The translations under genes and the position numbers were made by a program. A DNA stretch of 64,000 nucleotides from the NCBI RefSeq assembly GCF_950295315.1, contig NC_080177.1, forward strand, positions 77,903,096 through 77,967,095, given 5' to 3'. The first letter of the stretch is position 1, and every line of letters begins with the position of its first letter. This document shows, in pieces, positions 47,801 through 62,800 of the stretch. Origin of the DNA: Erinaceus europaeus (taxonomy: Eukaryota > Chordata > Mammalia > Eulipotyphla > Erinaceidae). The notes under the pieces are model-generated. The model worked only from the letters and a program-made list of their open reading frames with translations, had not been told where the DNA came from and did not search any database.

Positions 47801-50800
47801 AAAGAAAATTCTCAGTGGACAACAGCTGGCAACAATATAATTAGGTAATAAAGCAGAAAGATTACTGTTTTCATAATACAAAAAAAGTTACTAGACATTA
47901 TACTAATTGTAAAACCCATAATATAACATTAATTAAAATTAACAGCAACAAAAAACATCCACTAGAGGGGGCAAGGCGGTAGTGCATGGGTTGAGCGCAC
48001 ATGGTGCAAAGCACAAGGACCATTGTAAGGATCCCTTCCCTCTTGATTCTGGCTGTCCCTTTCCAATAAATAAGGATAAAAAATTTTTAAATGATCCCTT
48101 AGCAACAGTTTTCACTTCAATGTAAGAAGAATAAAGTCATGATTTCAATCGCTGGCAGCACATGCACCACAGTGACATCTGGTTCTTTCTCACTCTCCTC
48201 TTCTTCATGAATAAATAAATAAAATCTTAAAAAGGAAGAAAAAGAAAAATTATTTGGTAATGGTGTTGGAGAACATAATGGTTATGTAAAATGACTGTCA
48301 TGCCTGAGGCCGCAAAGGTCCCAGGTTCAATCTTCAACATTATCATAAGCCAGACCTAGCAGAACTCTGCTCATCTCACTAAAATATCTTTTTAAATATT
48401 TATTTATTTCTACTTGTTGCACTAAAATATATTTTTTTTAAATGGTAAGGAGAAAATTCTTTTTAAAAAGAAAAAAAGGGGGTCGGGCAGTAGAGTACAC
48501 GTGGCGTGAAGTGGAAGGGCCACTGTAAGGATCTCGGTTTGAGCCCCCGGCTCCCCACCTGCACGGGAGTCGCCTCACAGGTAGTGAAGCAGGTCTGCAG
48601 GTGTCTATCTTTCTCTCCCCCTGTTTTCCTCTTCTCTCACCATTTCTCCTTGTCCTATGCAACGATGACGACATCAATAACAATAATAATTACAACAATA
48701 AAACAAGGGCAACAAAAGGGAATAAATATTTGAAAAGAGAGAGAGAGAAAAGAAGTAATTTGCTACAGCACATTGAAGTCTGGCTTAATTTGATGCAAGT
48801 CATTCTGTTTACTCCTCAAAGAAGATAGTTTATGTGAGCTAAAAAGAGACACCATAAAACATGCAGAAATGATGCTGTCACAATTGAGAAACACATACGT
48901 CCTCTTTCTTTTCCTTCTTCTTTTTCCTAGGGTGAGAGTCAGATTCCTGTGAAGGGGCATTGAGTTCACTTGAGTATTCGCGTATTAGGACTTCAATAGC
49001 TGCCTTGATCATCTGATCTCTTCTCTTTGTTTCTTCATCCAGGGCTTCTTCGTCATCATTAGTGACAGTTTCTGGCCGGGCAGTCTTTAAAAAAATCATC
49101 ATAATAATGAGAGGGCAGAAAACTGAAACAACAAAATAAATACCATACAAAAATTAATACTCTTGTTCTAAAAACAAGAGTCATTACACAAAAACAACCA
49201 GCCATGCTTTTTCTAAAACTTCTCCAAATGCCCTTCAAGGCAAAGTATGGTTTGAGTCTTCACAAAACTAAGCATTTGCTTTTACTTTTGTTTACTGTAA
49301 TACTAGCACCTTATCTTCTTTTCCCATGATAACTAAAATTCTGCCCTGAAAAGCTACAGAAAGATTAAGTCACAAGATTAATATACCCACTCACTGGAAA
49401 AGCTTTAACAATGTCAGACTGTCTTGCTCAATACTAATAACTAATGTTTCTTGAAATAACTCACCGAAGCAGTGCATGATCACGAGAAAAACTATAATTA
49501 GTGTATGAAAATATACATGTAATTACTGTATGTACACTATGATAGCCACATCTTAAAATACAAGTATGTATAAAGTTGTGGAACAATTAAAGAAACAAAC
49601 AAGCAACTGTATGTAATGAGATGCTAAAAACACCAGATGAGGTACATAACGAAGGATGACCTCTCCTGCCACACATATCATTTTAATTTCTGTAAAGATA
49701 CAGCATCACTTACATCAATTATATGCTAAAACCACTAAAGAGAAATAATCTTGAAGGTGGGCATATAGCATAATGGTTATGCAGAGAGACTTTCATGCCT
49801 GAGGCTCTCAAGTCACAAGTTCGATCCCCCACACTGTTATAAGCCAGAGATGAGCACTGCTCTGGTCAAAAGAAAAGTAATAATCTCTTGGTCTCTCCTC
49901 TCCCGGATCAACTAGGAATACCAAAGGAGACCACCCGGACCGAAACAAGACAGGACTAGAATGACCACAGGAACCCAGTAAATCACCCGTGAGTACAAAC
50001 ACGTGTGGCTGGTGACAGCGAGGAGAGAGGGGCCTAAGAAGAGATTAAGTGACTGCTAACAGTTCAGCAGTTTATCAGTTGAGACACCACCTCCAGTCTG
50101 CTAAAACAGTATCAAAGCAGGGCAACAAAATAGATGAACTCCAGAAAACAGTAGAGGGCAGAGAGAATAGAATCTATGAGGCTGAAGACAGAATTAGCAA
50201 GATTGAGGATGAATTAGAGACAACTAAAAAAGAAGTAAGAGATCTCAAAAAGAGATTAAGAGATGCTGAAAACAACACAGAGTCCTATGGGATGACTTCA
50301 AAAGAAACAATATACGCATTATTGGCATACCAGAGGAAGAAAGAGAAGGAGAGGAAGAAAGCATTTTCCAGGCCATAGCAGCTGAAAACTTCTCTAGTCT
50401 AGACAACATCAAAGACATAAAAATTCAAGAAGCCCAGAGGGTCCCAAACAGAATTAACCCAGACCTAAAGACACCAAGACATGTCATACTTAGAATGGAA
50501 AGGAATAAGGATAAAGAAAGGATCCTGAAGGCTGCAAGAGAAAAACAAAGAGTCACCTACAAAGGAAAACCCATAAGATTAGCAGCAGACTTCTCCATAC
50601 AAACACTACAGGCCAGAAGAGAATGGCAAGATATCTATCGAGTGCTCAATGAGAAAGGCTTTCAGCCAAGAATACTATATCCTGCTAGACTGTCATTCAG
50701 ACTAGATGGAGGCATCAAAACCTTCTCAGACAAGCAACAGTTGAAGGAATCAACTATCACCAAGCCTGCCCTGAAAGAAGTTCTGAAAGGTCTCCTAAAA

Positions 50801-53800
50801 ACAACCAGACCACCACAATAGGACACATATCAAAACACTCTAAAACTCTACAAGAATGGCGTTAAAATATCTTCAATCTTTGATATCAATAAATGTCAAC
50901 GGCCTGAATTCACCTATTAAAAGACACAGAGTAGGAAGATGGATCAGAAAACACAACCCAACAATATGCTGTCTACAGGAAACCCACCTAACTCAACAAG
51001 ACAAAAACAGACTTAAAGTGAAAGGATGGAAAACTATCATACAAGCCAATGGTCCACAAAAAAGGGGCAGGAGCAGCTATTCTCATATCTGACATGATAG
51101 ACTTTAAAATAGATAAGATTAGGGGGTCGGGCGGTGGCGCAGTGGGTTAAGCGCATGTGGCGCAAAGTGCAGGGAACGGCGTAAGGATCCCGGTTCGAGC
51201 CCCCGGCTCCCCACCTGCAGGGGAGTCGCTTCACAGGCGGTGAAGCAGGTATGCAGGTGTCTCTCTCTCCCCTTCTCTGTCTTCCCCTCCTCTCTCCATT
51301 TATCTTTGACCTATCCAACAACGAATTGCGTCAACAAGGGCAATAATAATAACCACAACGAAGCTACAACAAGGGCAACAAAAGGGGGGAAAAAATGGCC
51401 TCCAGGAGCGGTGGATTCATGGTACAGGCACCGAGCCCAGCAATAACCCTGGAGGAGGGAAAAAAAAAATAGATAAGATTAAAAAAGATAGGAATGGACA
51501 CTATTTAATGCTCAGAGGATGAGTCAATCAAGAGGACTTAACAATTATTAACATCTATGCACCCAATGAGAAGCCATCTAAATACATCAAACTTCTACTG
51601 AAAGAGCTACAGCAATATATTAACAGTAACACAATCATAGTAGGGGACTTCAACACCCCACTCTCAACTTGACAGATCATCCAGGCAGAAAATCAATAAA
51701 GATATAAGGGAGCTACATGAAGAGATAGATAAACTAGAACTGTTGGGCATTTTCAGAGTCATTCATCCCAAGAAACTGGAATACACATTTTACTCAAATC
51801 CATATGGGTCATTCTCAAGGATAGACCATATATTAGGCCACAAAGACAACATCAGCCAATTCAAGAGCATTGAAATCATCCCAAGCATCTTCTCAGACCA
51901 CAGTGGAATTAAACTAACACTTAACAATCAACAAAAGATCAGTAACAGTCCCAAAATGTGGAAGCTCAACAGTACACTTCTTAACAACTTCTGGGTTAAA
52001 GAGGAAATAAAGGAGGAAATAAAAATGTTTCGAGACTTCAATGAAAATGAAGACACAAGCTATCAAAATATTTGGGACACAGCTAAAGCAGTCCTTTAGG
52101 GAAGTTCATAGCTATACAAGCACACATTAGGAAACAAGAAAAAGCACAAATAAACAGCCTGATTGCACATCTTAAAGACCTAGAAGAAGAACAACAAAGG
52201 AATCCTAAAGCAATCAGAAGGACAGAAATCACTAAAGTTAGGGCAGAAATAAATAACATTGAGAATAGGAAAACCATACAAAAGATCAATGAAAGTAAAT
52301 GTTGGTTCTTCGAAAGAGTAAACAAAATTGACAAACCTCTAGCCAGACTCACAAAACAAAAAAGGGAAAAGACCCAAATAAATCGGATAGTAAATGAAAG
52401 AGGAGATATCACAACAGACACCGCAGAAATTCAACATATCATTCAAGGCTTCTATGAACAACTATATGCCACCAAGCTAGAGAACCTGGAAGAAATGAAT
52501 GATTTCCTAGATACCTACCAACTTCCAAAACTAAGTAAAGAGAAAGTGGATAACATGAACAGGCCCATCACAGCTAATGAAATTGAAACAGTTATCAAAA
52601 ATCTCCCCAAAAATACAAGTCCTGGACCAGATGGTTTTACAAATGAATTCTACAAAACCTTCAAAGAAGAACTAATACCTCTACTTTTAAAAGTCTTCCA
52701 GAAGATTGAAGACACTGGAATACTCCCTGCCAGCTTCTATGAAGCCAACATCACCCCGATACCAAAAGCAGACAGGGACACAACCAAAAAAGAAAACTAC
52801 AGACCACTATCTCTGATGAACATAGATGCTAAAATTCTGAACAAAATTCTAGCCAACCGGTTACAGCAGTATATCAAAAAGATTGTTCATCATGACCAAG
52901 TGGGGTTTATCCCAGGCATGTAAAGTTGGTTTAATATACGTAAATCAATCAATGTGATCCACCACATCAACAAAAGCAAGACCAAAAACCACATGGTCAT
53001 ATCAATAGATGCAGAGAAAGCCTTTGACAAAATACAACATCCCTTTATCATCAAAACACTACAAAAAATGGGACTAGATGGCAAATTCCTGAAGATAGTG
53101 GAGTCTATATATAGCAAACCTACAGCCAATATCATACTCAATGGTGAAAAACTGGAAGCATTTCCACTCAGATCAGGTACTAGACAGGGCTGCCCACTAT
53201 CACCATTACTATTCAACATAGTGTTGGAAGTTCTTGCCATAGCAATCAGGCAGGAGCAAGGAATTAAAGGGGTACAGATTGGAAGAGAAGAAGTCAAACT
53301 CTCCTTATTTGCAGATGACATGATAGTATACAAGGAAAATCCTAAGGAATCCAGCAAGAAGCTTTTGGAAATCATCAGGCAATACAGTAAGGTGTCAGGC
53401 TACAAAATTAACATTCAAAAGTCAGTGGCATTCCTCTATGCAAACACTAAGTTAGAAGAAATTGAAATCCAGAAATCAATTCCTTTTACTATAGCAACAA
53501 TGTACATGTTATGCATGTACAAACTACTGTATTTACTGTTGAATGTAAAACATTAATTCCCCAATAAAGAAATAATTTAAATAAAAAAAAAGAAATAATC
53601 TCTTGGGGAGTTGGGCGGTAGCGCAGTGGGTTAAGCACACATGGCACAAAGCGCAAAGGTGCAAGGACCAGCTTAAGGATATCGATTCAAGCCCCCGGCT
53701 CCACACCTGCAGGGGAGTCATTTCACAGGCAGTGAAACAGGTCTGCAGGTGTCTATCTTTCTCCCCGTCTTCACCTCCTCTCCCCACTTCTCTCTGTCCT

Positions 53801-56800
53801 ATCCAGCAATAACGACATCAATAACCGCAACAATGTTAAACAACAAGGGCAACAACAGGGAAAATAAAAATGATTTTTAAAAAAAAATTTTTAAAAAGGG
53901 AGTTGGGCGGTAGCACAGTGGGTTAAACGCAGGTGGCACAAAGCACAAGGATCCCAGTTCAAGCCCCCGGCTCCCCACCTGCAGGGGAGTCGCTTCACAA
54001 GTGGTGAAGCAGGTGTGCAGGTATCTTCTCTCCCCTTGTCTTCCCCATCTCTCTCCATTTCTCTCTGTCCTGTCCAACAACAACGACATCAACAACAAAA
54101 ACAATAATAACTACAACAACAAGGGCAACAAAAGGGAATAAATAAATATAAAAAAAATAAAGAAAAAAAAACAAAGAACCTCTTGAGCCCCAGCTCCCGA
54201 CCTGCAGGGGAAATTCACTTCACAAAAAATTAAAAATCTAGCCACAGGAGCACTGGATTTGTAGCGCAGGCACTGAGCCAGTGATAACCATGGAGGCAAA
54301 AAAACCTATCTAAGGAATACCTCCAAAGATAGCTTAAGTTTTTATTCTGTCGGCTCACACACAAATTATAAAAAATAAAACCACAAAATTCATCTTGTAA
54401 GGTTACACACACGTATAGTGACTTGTTTCTTTTATTATTCAATTTCACGGTTTAGGAATTCAGTTGAAACCATAAAATACAGTGTCAAAGAGATAAACAG
54501 AGGAAAAGGAACCTTAAAAACCAACGAATCTTTCAATAAGGTCAGGGTGGGGCTAGCACCAACCTGGGTTAGTCACACGTGGCAAATCAATGCACAATCC
54601 AAGTGAGCTAATCTGCTAGTGTGGGGGGGGGGGGGGCGCTATTGTAAAGGTAGGTGGTAGAATATAAATAGAAATCAAGGCTGAAGAAACAACCTCACCC
54701 ATAAGCATTTAATGATCTTGTGTAAGAGAAAGTTATTTTCACATAGCTTCAAGTCCCTTATTTTGAAGCTAACCATTCCCTCTAAGTGCCCTACTGTCTC
54801 AGATAGCCTATTAGAGCCAATTTTCCTATTTTCCCCTCTATTTTCATGATGATGATGGTGATTTTTGTTTGTTTTTACCAGAGCCATACCCAGTTCTAGC
54901 TTACGGTGGTGCCAGATTGAAACTGGGAACGAGTTGACTCAGGCATGAAAGTCTTTGTGTATAACCCTTCTGCTAGCTCACCCCTATAAACAACTTTTAA
55001 AACTTGTTCCTCCGTAGTTATTGCTGGGGCTCAATGCCTGCACTATGAATCCACAACTCCTGTGGCCATTTCTTCAATGTTTTTTGAATAGCACAGAGAG
55101 AAATTCAGAGAGGAGGGGAAGATAGAGGGAGAGAGACAGACACCTACAGAACTGTGTCACCACTTGTGAAGTGCATACCATACTCCTGCAGGTAGGGAGC
55201 TAGGGGCTTGAACTGAGATTCTTGCATGGGTCCTTATGCTTCATCCTATGTGCACTATACCCAGTGTGCCCCTGCCCAGCCCCCTATAACCAATTTTTTA
55301 CTCTGCATTTTTTGGGTGCAAACAAAATATTTTATCCAAAAATTGTCACTATATTGCTTTATAATTAGTTATGTCTATTTTTTTTTTAATTTTTTTTGCC
55401 AGAACACTGTTGAGTTCTGGTTTATGGTGGTGCGGGGGATTGAACCTAGGATGTTGGAGCCTCAGGCATGAGAGCCTCTTTGCATAATCATTATGCTATC
55501 TTACCCACTGCCCAATTAGTTAATTATTAAAAATAAGGTCTGATGTTAAAGGAGCTGGCACAGTGGATGAAGCATTAGAGTCTCAGGTTTGAAGTCCTGG
55601 GTTTGATCCCTGGCATTAAACGTACCAGAATTATGCTGTGGTTCTCTCCTCTTTCCTCACTAATAAATAAATCTTTAAAAGAAAAAAGAAAGTCTTTCTG
55701 TAACTTTACCAATATCTCTTCAGTGATACTCTGCCTCTCTATCAGTTTTTTTTTTTCCCCTCCTCCAGGGTTATTGCTGGGCTCGGTGCCTGCACCATGA
55801 ATCCACCGCTCCTGGAGGCCATTTTTCCCCCCTTTTGTTGCCCTTGTTGTAGCTTCGTTGTGGTTATTATTATTGCCCTTGTTGACGCTATTCGTTGTTG
55901 GATAGGACAGAGAGAAATGGAGAGAGGAGGAGAAGACAGAGGGGGAGAGAAAGACAGACACCTGCATACCTGCTCCACCGCCTGTGAAGCGACTCCCCTG
56001 CAGGTGGGGAGCCAGGGGGCTCGAACCGGGATCCTTATGCCGGTCCCTGCGCTTTGCGCCACATGCACTTAACCCACTGCGCCACCGCCCGACCCCCTCT
56101 CTATCAGTTTTAAATGAAAGATCACACCTGCCATTGAATCAATAGGACCTGAAACACTTGTGAGTTATTGTTTCACTTCTAGTATTGAAGGTTAAACTCA
56201 TCTTAAACTTACCACAAAAGTATGTACTCTATTACTGAATGACACATCTGGCCCACGTATGGCTACTATAACATAAATCTTCAACTATTCAAAATTAATT
56301 CTTTATACTGAGAATACATTGAGAGAGAGCATACAATCTGTCTTTGCCATTATACTACTTTCTAAATTCCTCTTCGTAAACCTCTACATCACCATGCTTT
56401 TCAAAGCTTAAGGATAGAGACAAAAATACACTCGAAAGGACTAACTCACCTAAATACTCAGAGCGTCTACATTTCCTATTGTCATCATCCTAAAATAAAC
56501 TTTTTAATACGAGACTCACGCTCCTCACACTAAATATATGGAATGAATTAATTCATACTACCAGAGTTGTGCTCTGGCCTACCTCAGCCTTACAAGAATC
56601 AGTATCTTTCTTTCTCTCCCTAGAATTGCTAATAAATAAATCCTGTATTTAAAATTGAATTGAATTCATACATTCCAATAAAAATTGCACACACCCAAAT
56701 GGGGAAAAAGGACCGGCGTAAGGATACTGGTTCGAGCCCCCGGCTCCCCACCTGCAGGGGAGTCGCTTCACAGGCGGTGGAGCAGGTATGCAGGTGTCTA

Positions 56801-59800
56801 TCTTTCTCTCCCCTTCTCTGTCTTCCCCTCCTCTCTCCATCTCTCTCTGTCCTATCCAACAACGAATTGCGTCAACAAGGGCAATAATAATAACCACAAC
56901 GAAGCTACAACAAGGGCAACAAAAGGGGGGGAAAAAATGGCCTCCAGGAGCGGTGGATTCATGGTACAGGCACCGAGCCCAGCAATAACCCTGGAGGAGG
57001 AAAAAAAAAAAAAAAGAAAAGAAAAGCCCTTTATTTTTGTTGTAGCTGTTTTTGCTCATCACTAGGGCTTCATGTTCATTGCTCCAGGCCTAAATCTTCA
57101 GACACAAAAAACCTTGGACGGTCTACTTTGAAAGTGGGCTGTGGCAAGCACAGTGCCCAAATGAGCTATCTTACCAACCCAAGGCTTTTGTTTTTGTGGA
57201 GAAAATAAGGTGATTTTTTTATCTGTTCCATGAGGTGCCAAAAGGAAATCTGCCCAGGTTTTAGCTTTCTTGAAAAGGAATACAATGTATACACAACAAC
57301 ATGACATACATAACTCTCCTTCAGCTTAAGATAAAAACCCACCTGAGGAAAGCAGTAAGACAGCGTCATTCACTTTAGAACCTTCGCACTTCTAAGAGAG
57401 GGCAACTGAGGAAAATTTTGTAGGTTGAAATATTATTTTATACTTACTTACGGAGTTGCCTTAATGAATTAGAGCTCTGTTTGGAATAGTCTGTACCAGT
57501 GTTTTCTCTGGCAAGTTAACCTTGTCCAGCCTCCCTTACTACCTTCATCCCAACCTGGAACAAGCAAACCAACACTCATCCACCCACTCTGGGTAGATAT
57601 GTAGAAGACAACTACACACTAAAAAAACACCCTGCGACTGTTTAGTCACGACCTCATGAGGTCCTCCGCTGGATCTATCCGTGATGGGTGTTCACACTCA
57701 GTGACTGAGGCGGGCGGGCGGGCAGCGAGTGCCCAGCAGAAACGTACCCCATTGGAAGCTCTTTTCTTTGCCTTCCACTCATCCAGCTGTGCCTTGGTCT
57801 TTGCATCAACCTTAACAAGTAGTTTCTTCTCTCCGATCTGTAGGTCGTGCAACAACCTGAGTGCGCGGAGGGTAGATTCAGGCTCCTTATACTCACAGAA
57901 GCCAAAGGCTAGTAAAGAACAAAAGAATCAGTGAAATAGCAATGTGATTATGAAAGAAAAAAAATATTAAAAACAAAATCAAGAGAGTAAATGTTACAGT
58001 AAGGCAAAACACCATCATACCTTCCCCTTCCTCCTCAAACAACCAAAAGAGGATGAACATGGAGATGGAGACAAATTCTAACCTGGTAAATGGTTACTAC
58101 TGAAATGTGAGTCACAGTTTCTATGTTTCATTTTAATATTTAGTCTCACCACCACTTTGTGTCTCTCTCTCTCTCTTCCCCAGCCCCTGGTGTCTTTCTT
58201 CCCTCGGAAATGCATAATATACATATATACATACACACACACACATATACATATAGAGAGAAAGAGAGACAGAGAGACAGAGACAGACTCACACACAGAC
58301 AGACACACAGAGGATCAGACCCAGGGCCACAGATGAGAGACACGGCTTTTACTACTGAGCCTCCTCACAGACCTTATTCTGAGTGGACATGAACACACAG
58401 CTTTTACCAGAGATTGTGGTTTACACATCGAACCCACAGGGCCTAGTACATGTCCAAAATTGACAGGTCAGATACACCAATGTTCACATCTGTCAGGAGG
58501 GAAGGGTAGGGGAAAGGAAAAGACAGGCCACAGAAAAGTCCTGCTATAACACCCACAAGGCTCTACTTGTTTCTGAACCTCATGCTTCCTCCTTTCAGTG
58601 CTGGGAATCAAACCCAGAGTTTCACACATGCGAAACATATTCTAACCACTAAATCACATCCTGAACTCCTTGAACGAAAACAAACAAAAATTTCAGCCAG
58701 GGTTTATTACTGGGACTCAGTGCCTAGATCAGAAAAAATGGCCACAGGAGCAGAGGGTTCATAGTGCAGGCACTGAGTCCCAGGAATAACTCTGGAAGCC
58801 AAGGACATTCCAGGGGCTGGCTGACAGTGAACCTGGTTGAACACACATGTCACAATGCACAAGGAATAGAGTTCAAGCCCTGTTCCCCACCTGTAGGGGG
58901 AAAGCTTCATGAGTGTTAAAGCAGGGCTACAGGTGTCTATCACTCCCTACTTCCCCCTTTCTTCTCAGCTTCTGGCTGTCTGTCAAAGATTAAAAAGAAA
59001 AGAAAAAAGAAACTTTCTATAATCACAGTGGTTATGGAAAAAGACTTTCATGCCAGAGGCTTGAAAAACCCCAAGTTCAATCCAACCTAGTACCACCAAA
59101 GCCATGGATGAAAAGTGTTCTCATCTCATCTCTCTGTATTTCTTGTTAAAACTAAAAATAAAATTTATATAGTCAAGCGGTAGCGCAGCGGGTTACGCAC
59201 ATGAGGCGCAAAGCACAAGGACTGGCATGAGGATCCCGGTTAGAGGACCTGGCTCCCTTACTGCAGGGGAGTCACTTCATATGCGGTGAAGCAGGTCTGC
59301 AGGTGTCTGTCTTTCTCTCCCCCCGTCTCCCCCTCCTCTCTCCATTTCTCTCTGTCCTATTCAACAATAACAACAACAATAATAACTACAAGGGCAACAA
59401 AAGTGAGTAAGTAAAAATTAAAAATTATAATGCTAATACTTATTTTAAAAAATAAACTAGTATATTTGTGGTATAAATGTGAAACTATATCCTGTGATCT
59501 ATTAAACACAACTTTAAAAAAGGGTGTGTAAAGAAAAAACATTACTGTAAATTTATCTTTTGGGAGTCAGGCTGTAGCGCAGTGGTTAAGCACAGGTGGC
59601 ACAAAGCACAAGGACCAGTGTAAGGATCCCAGTTCAAGCCCCCAACTCCCCACCAGCAGGGGAGTCGCTTCATAGGCGGTGAAGCAGGTCTGCAGGTGTC
59701 TATCTTTCTCTCCCCCACTCTGTCTTCCTCTCTCCATTTCTCTCTGTCTTATCCAACAATGAAGACATCAATAACAATAATGATAATTAAAACAAAAAAC

Positions 59801-62800
59801 AAGGGCAACAAAAAAGGGAAAATAAATAAATTTTTAAATTATCTTTTAAGAAAGATCTATTTATGAGACAGAGGAGCAGAGACAAAGAGAACCAGAGTAT
59901 CACTCTAGCAAATTTAACAGAGTCAAAACAGGATCAAACAAGGGACCTCAAGCTTGACAGTCAAAGCTTTGTCCAAGGTACCAACTCCCAGGCCATTACA
60001 TTTTCAGAAACACCTTCACGGTATCTTTTTCTATTTAAAGTGAACATTCAGTCAGCATTTCCCAAAATGCCTTTAATAAAATTACTCTACTAAGAAGGAA
60101 AACAGAGTCAGGTGGGGGTACACTCGGATCAGCACACATAAACAGCACCATGCACAAGGACCTGGTTCAAGCAACCCGCTCCCCACCTGCAGGAGGACAC
60201 TTCATGAGCGATGAAGCAGGTCTGCAGGTGCCTTATCTTTCTCTCTCCCCCTCTCTCCATTCACCTCTCCTCTCTTAATTTCTCCATCCTATTCCTAATA
60301 GGTTGACGAAGGAAAGAAGCAAAACAGAGAATGCTAATAAGGTAAATGAGGGTCAGGAAAATAGCACAAAAACAGTACAAGACCTAGGGAACCCCCTGCA
60401 CTCCATTCCAGAGTCGAGCAGTACTGACATTTCATATGAAGAGAAATCCTAACAGTAATGACAGTGAGTAAAACACAGTAAGTGAGTTATGCATATTGAC
60501 TAAAATAACCTCAACCAAGGGAAAGGTTACCTTGAAGCTTTCCAGATGCACCTTGTACTCTCTTCCAACTTAAAACCAAGCCGCATTTCTTAAAAAGAAA
60601 ACAAGGGTCATAATCACTTCACAAAATAAACATTATAAATGCAAATAAAGGGGAGTTAGACAGCATAATCATTATGGAGAGACTTTCATGGCTGAGGCTC
60701 CAAAGTCCCAGGTTTAATCCCCCACACCATCAGAACAATTTTATGGTAAAAAATAGCTAATTAAATGCAAACAAAAGAGCAAGCATATTTCCACTAAAAA
60801 ACAAATCACACCAAAAATAAAATGTCCGAAGTTTTTTTTTTGCCTCCAGGGTTACCGCTGGGAGTCAGTGGTGCCTGCACTACGAATGCATTTGTTTGCC
60901 CTTGTTGTTATTGCTGTTGTTGTTGGATAGGACAGAGAGAAACTTAAGAGGGGGAAGACAGAGAGGGAGAGAAAGATAGACACCTGCAGATCTGCTTCAT
61001 CGATTGTGAAGCGGTGAGGAGCCGGCACTTGGACCAGGATCCTTATGCTGGTCCTTACACTTAGTGCCATGTGCACTTAACCCTCTGAGCCACCACCCAG
61101 CTCCCTCTATAAAATAGGTAGCAAATCATTTTAACAAAAAAATCCTTGTCTTCTGTGCAAAAACTGAACCTATGAACTCAAGAGACTGAAGCTGAGATCT
61201 CAAGAGCCCCCAGCATTCCGCACATTTAGGCTGTCTCTCTGCCCCCATGAAAGTATTTAAAACGTGTACGTCAAGACAGGGCAGTGGCACAGCATGGAGT
61301 GTGTGCCCACTACAGTGTGCAAGGATCCAAATTCAAGACCCTGAGGCCCTAGAGTGGCAAATGTCATTAATGGTGAAGCAGTGCTGAGGGTGGCTTACTT
61401 TCACCCTCTCTCTCCTTACCCTATCAATTTCTGTCTCCTTCCAAAATGAGTATGCAAAAAAATCTTTAAAGTAAAAGTAAATAAATGCATATGATTAATA
61501 TAAAAGATCATTTTCTTGGTGGGGAGGGGTCAATGGACCTCAAACACGGATTTTACCACAGGGCTACACCCCCAAGGTTAAAAAGGGAGTGTGTGGTATC
61601 GCAAGGTCTACTCCACAGAGACATTCATTGCTCCAGGGTCAACTTCTTAGCTTAATTAATTTAGTTAAATACCAGAGAGAGAGGCAACACATCACCCAAA
61701 CTTTCTTGCAGCACTTGGCAAGGCACATACCCTATTGGGTGAGCTATGATCTAATTCCTCAAAGAACGCATCATTGAAAATTTTTGAGACTGGCTTGGAA
61801 ACATGAAATCCAATGAAAGGCAGGTGCTTGCCAGATAATATAAGCATGGAATGACCAAAATTCCCGCATATTTTTCAAGGGACTACCTTATACACCCACT
61901 CCCAGGAGAGAAGATTCACAAAGTCAGTCTAAAGGAGCTAATACAGTAAATGTGGGCAGCAGCACACCAGACATGAAACCTGGCCTGAGTAGGGAGAACA
62001 TGAAGGTTGCTCTGTGCTGACAGCTCAGGGCTTCTGCTGCCATTTCATGCCCACACACCTGCACTGAGCCAGGCAGAATTCCTAGATAAAGATCATGGAG
62101 TGTGCAGCCTCAGAGGCAGCACAGTGGACAAAGCGTCAGACAGGTTGACTTTCCACGTTGGTGCCTCACATCGCATATGCCAGTGATGTTTTAGCTCTTC
62201 CTCTCTCTTCCTCAGATCAATAAAAAAAACAATAAATAAATATATGCACTATGAAATTAAAATTTTTAAATTCTGCCTCTCACCCTCATCAATAACAACA
62301 ACAACAGCCCAGCAGGAGCAGTGGAAACGTGTAGGCGAAGCTCCATCTAATACAAAGAATGGAAACTGAGCCTGGACGGTGGCTAAGTGGTTTAATCATT
62401 TGTGAGGTCCTGGGCTCCTCATCTAGCAACAAAGCCAGTTATTATGGAAATTGGTGAGAAAATTAAATATGGAATATATAACGGTTTTGTAATATTATAG
62501 CACAGTGTTTTTAACCTTAGGAGACACAAGAAAAGTCTGGAGGTAAAATGGCATGTCATAGTTACTTGGAGATTAATCACAAGAAGTATGTACATGTATA
62601 TCTGGAGAGAATGCAGATGTTGCAAACTGAATTATAAACTTATTTACTAAACTGCTTCTCAGCATTTCTATAGGACTGAAAATTTCCAAAGACAACTGAA
62701 TCCACTTTCTGCTTTTATATCATAAATTAGAGATTTACAATGAAAACCAAAGTTTAACATACAGCAAGAAGTTGTCTAATAAGCATGTCTGAGGCTTTTT

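Larger units (their letters stand above)
49892..53593 (+). mobile_element. L1 retrotransposon, internally deleted, non-functional
   Basis: Bounded by a 13-bp target-site duplication. Order: short 5' region; ORF1 remains (50,049-50,820); ORF2 endonuclease (50,856-52,099) split by a SINE; reverse transcriptase (52,495-53,500); then an abrupt jump to the 3' terminus (ccccaataaag and A tail). The C-terminal third of ORF2 is missing. Frameshifts and stops occur in ORF1, the endonuclease and the RT. It lies in an RBM25 intron in antisense orientation to that gene. Confidence 0.92.

Noticed and set aside
57656..57934. Plus-strand frame over the RBM25 RRM exon
   Set aside because: Antisense shadow; the minus strand encodes the conserved RRM.
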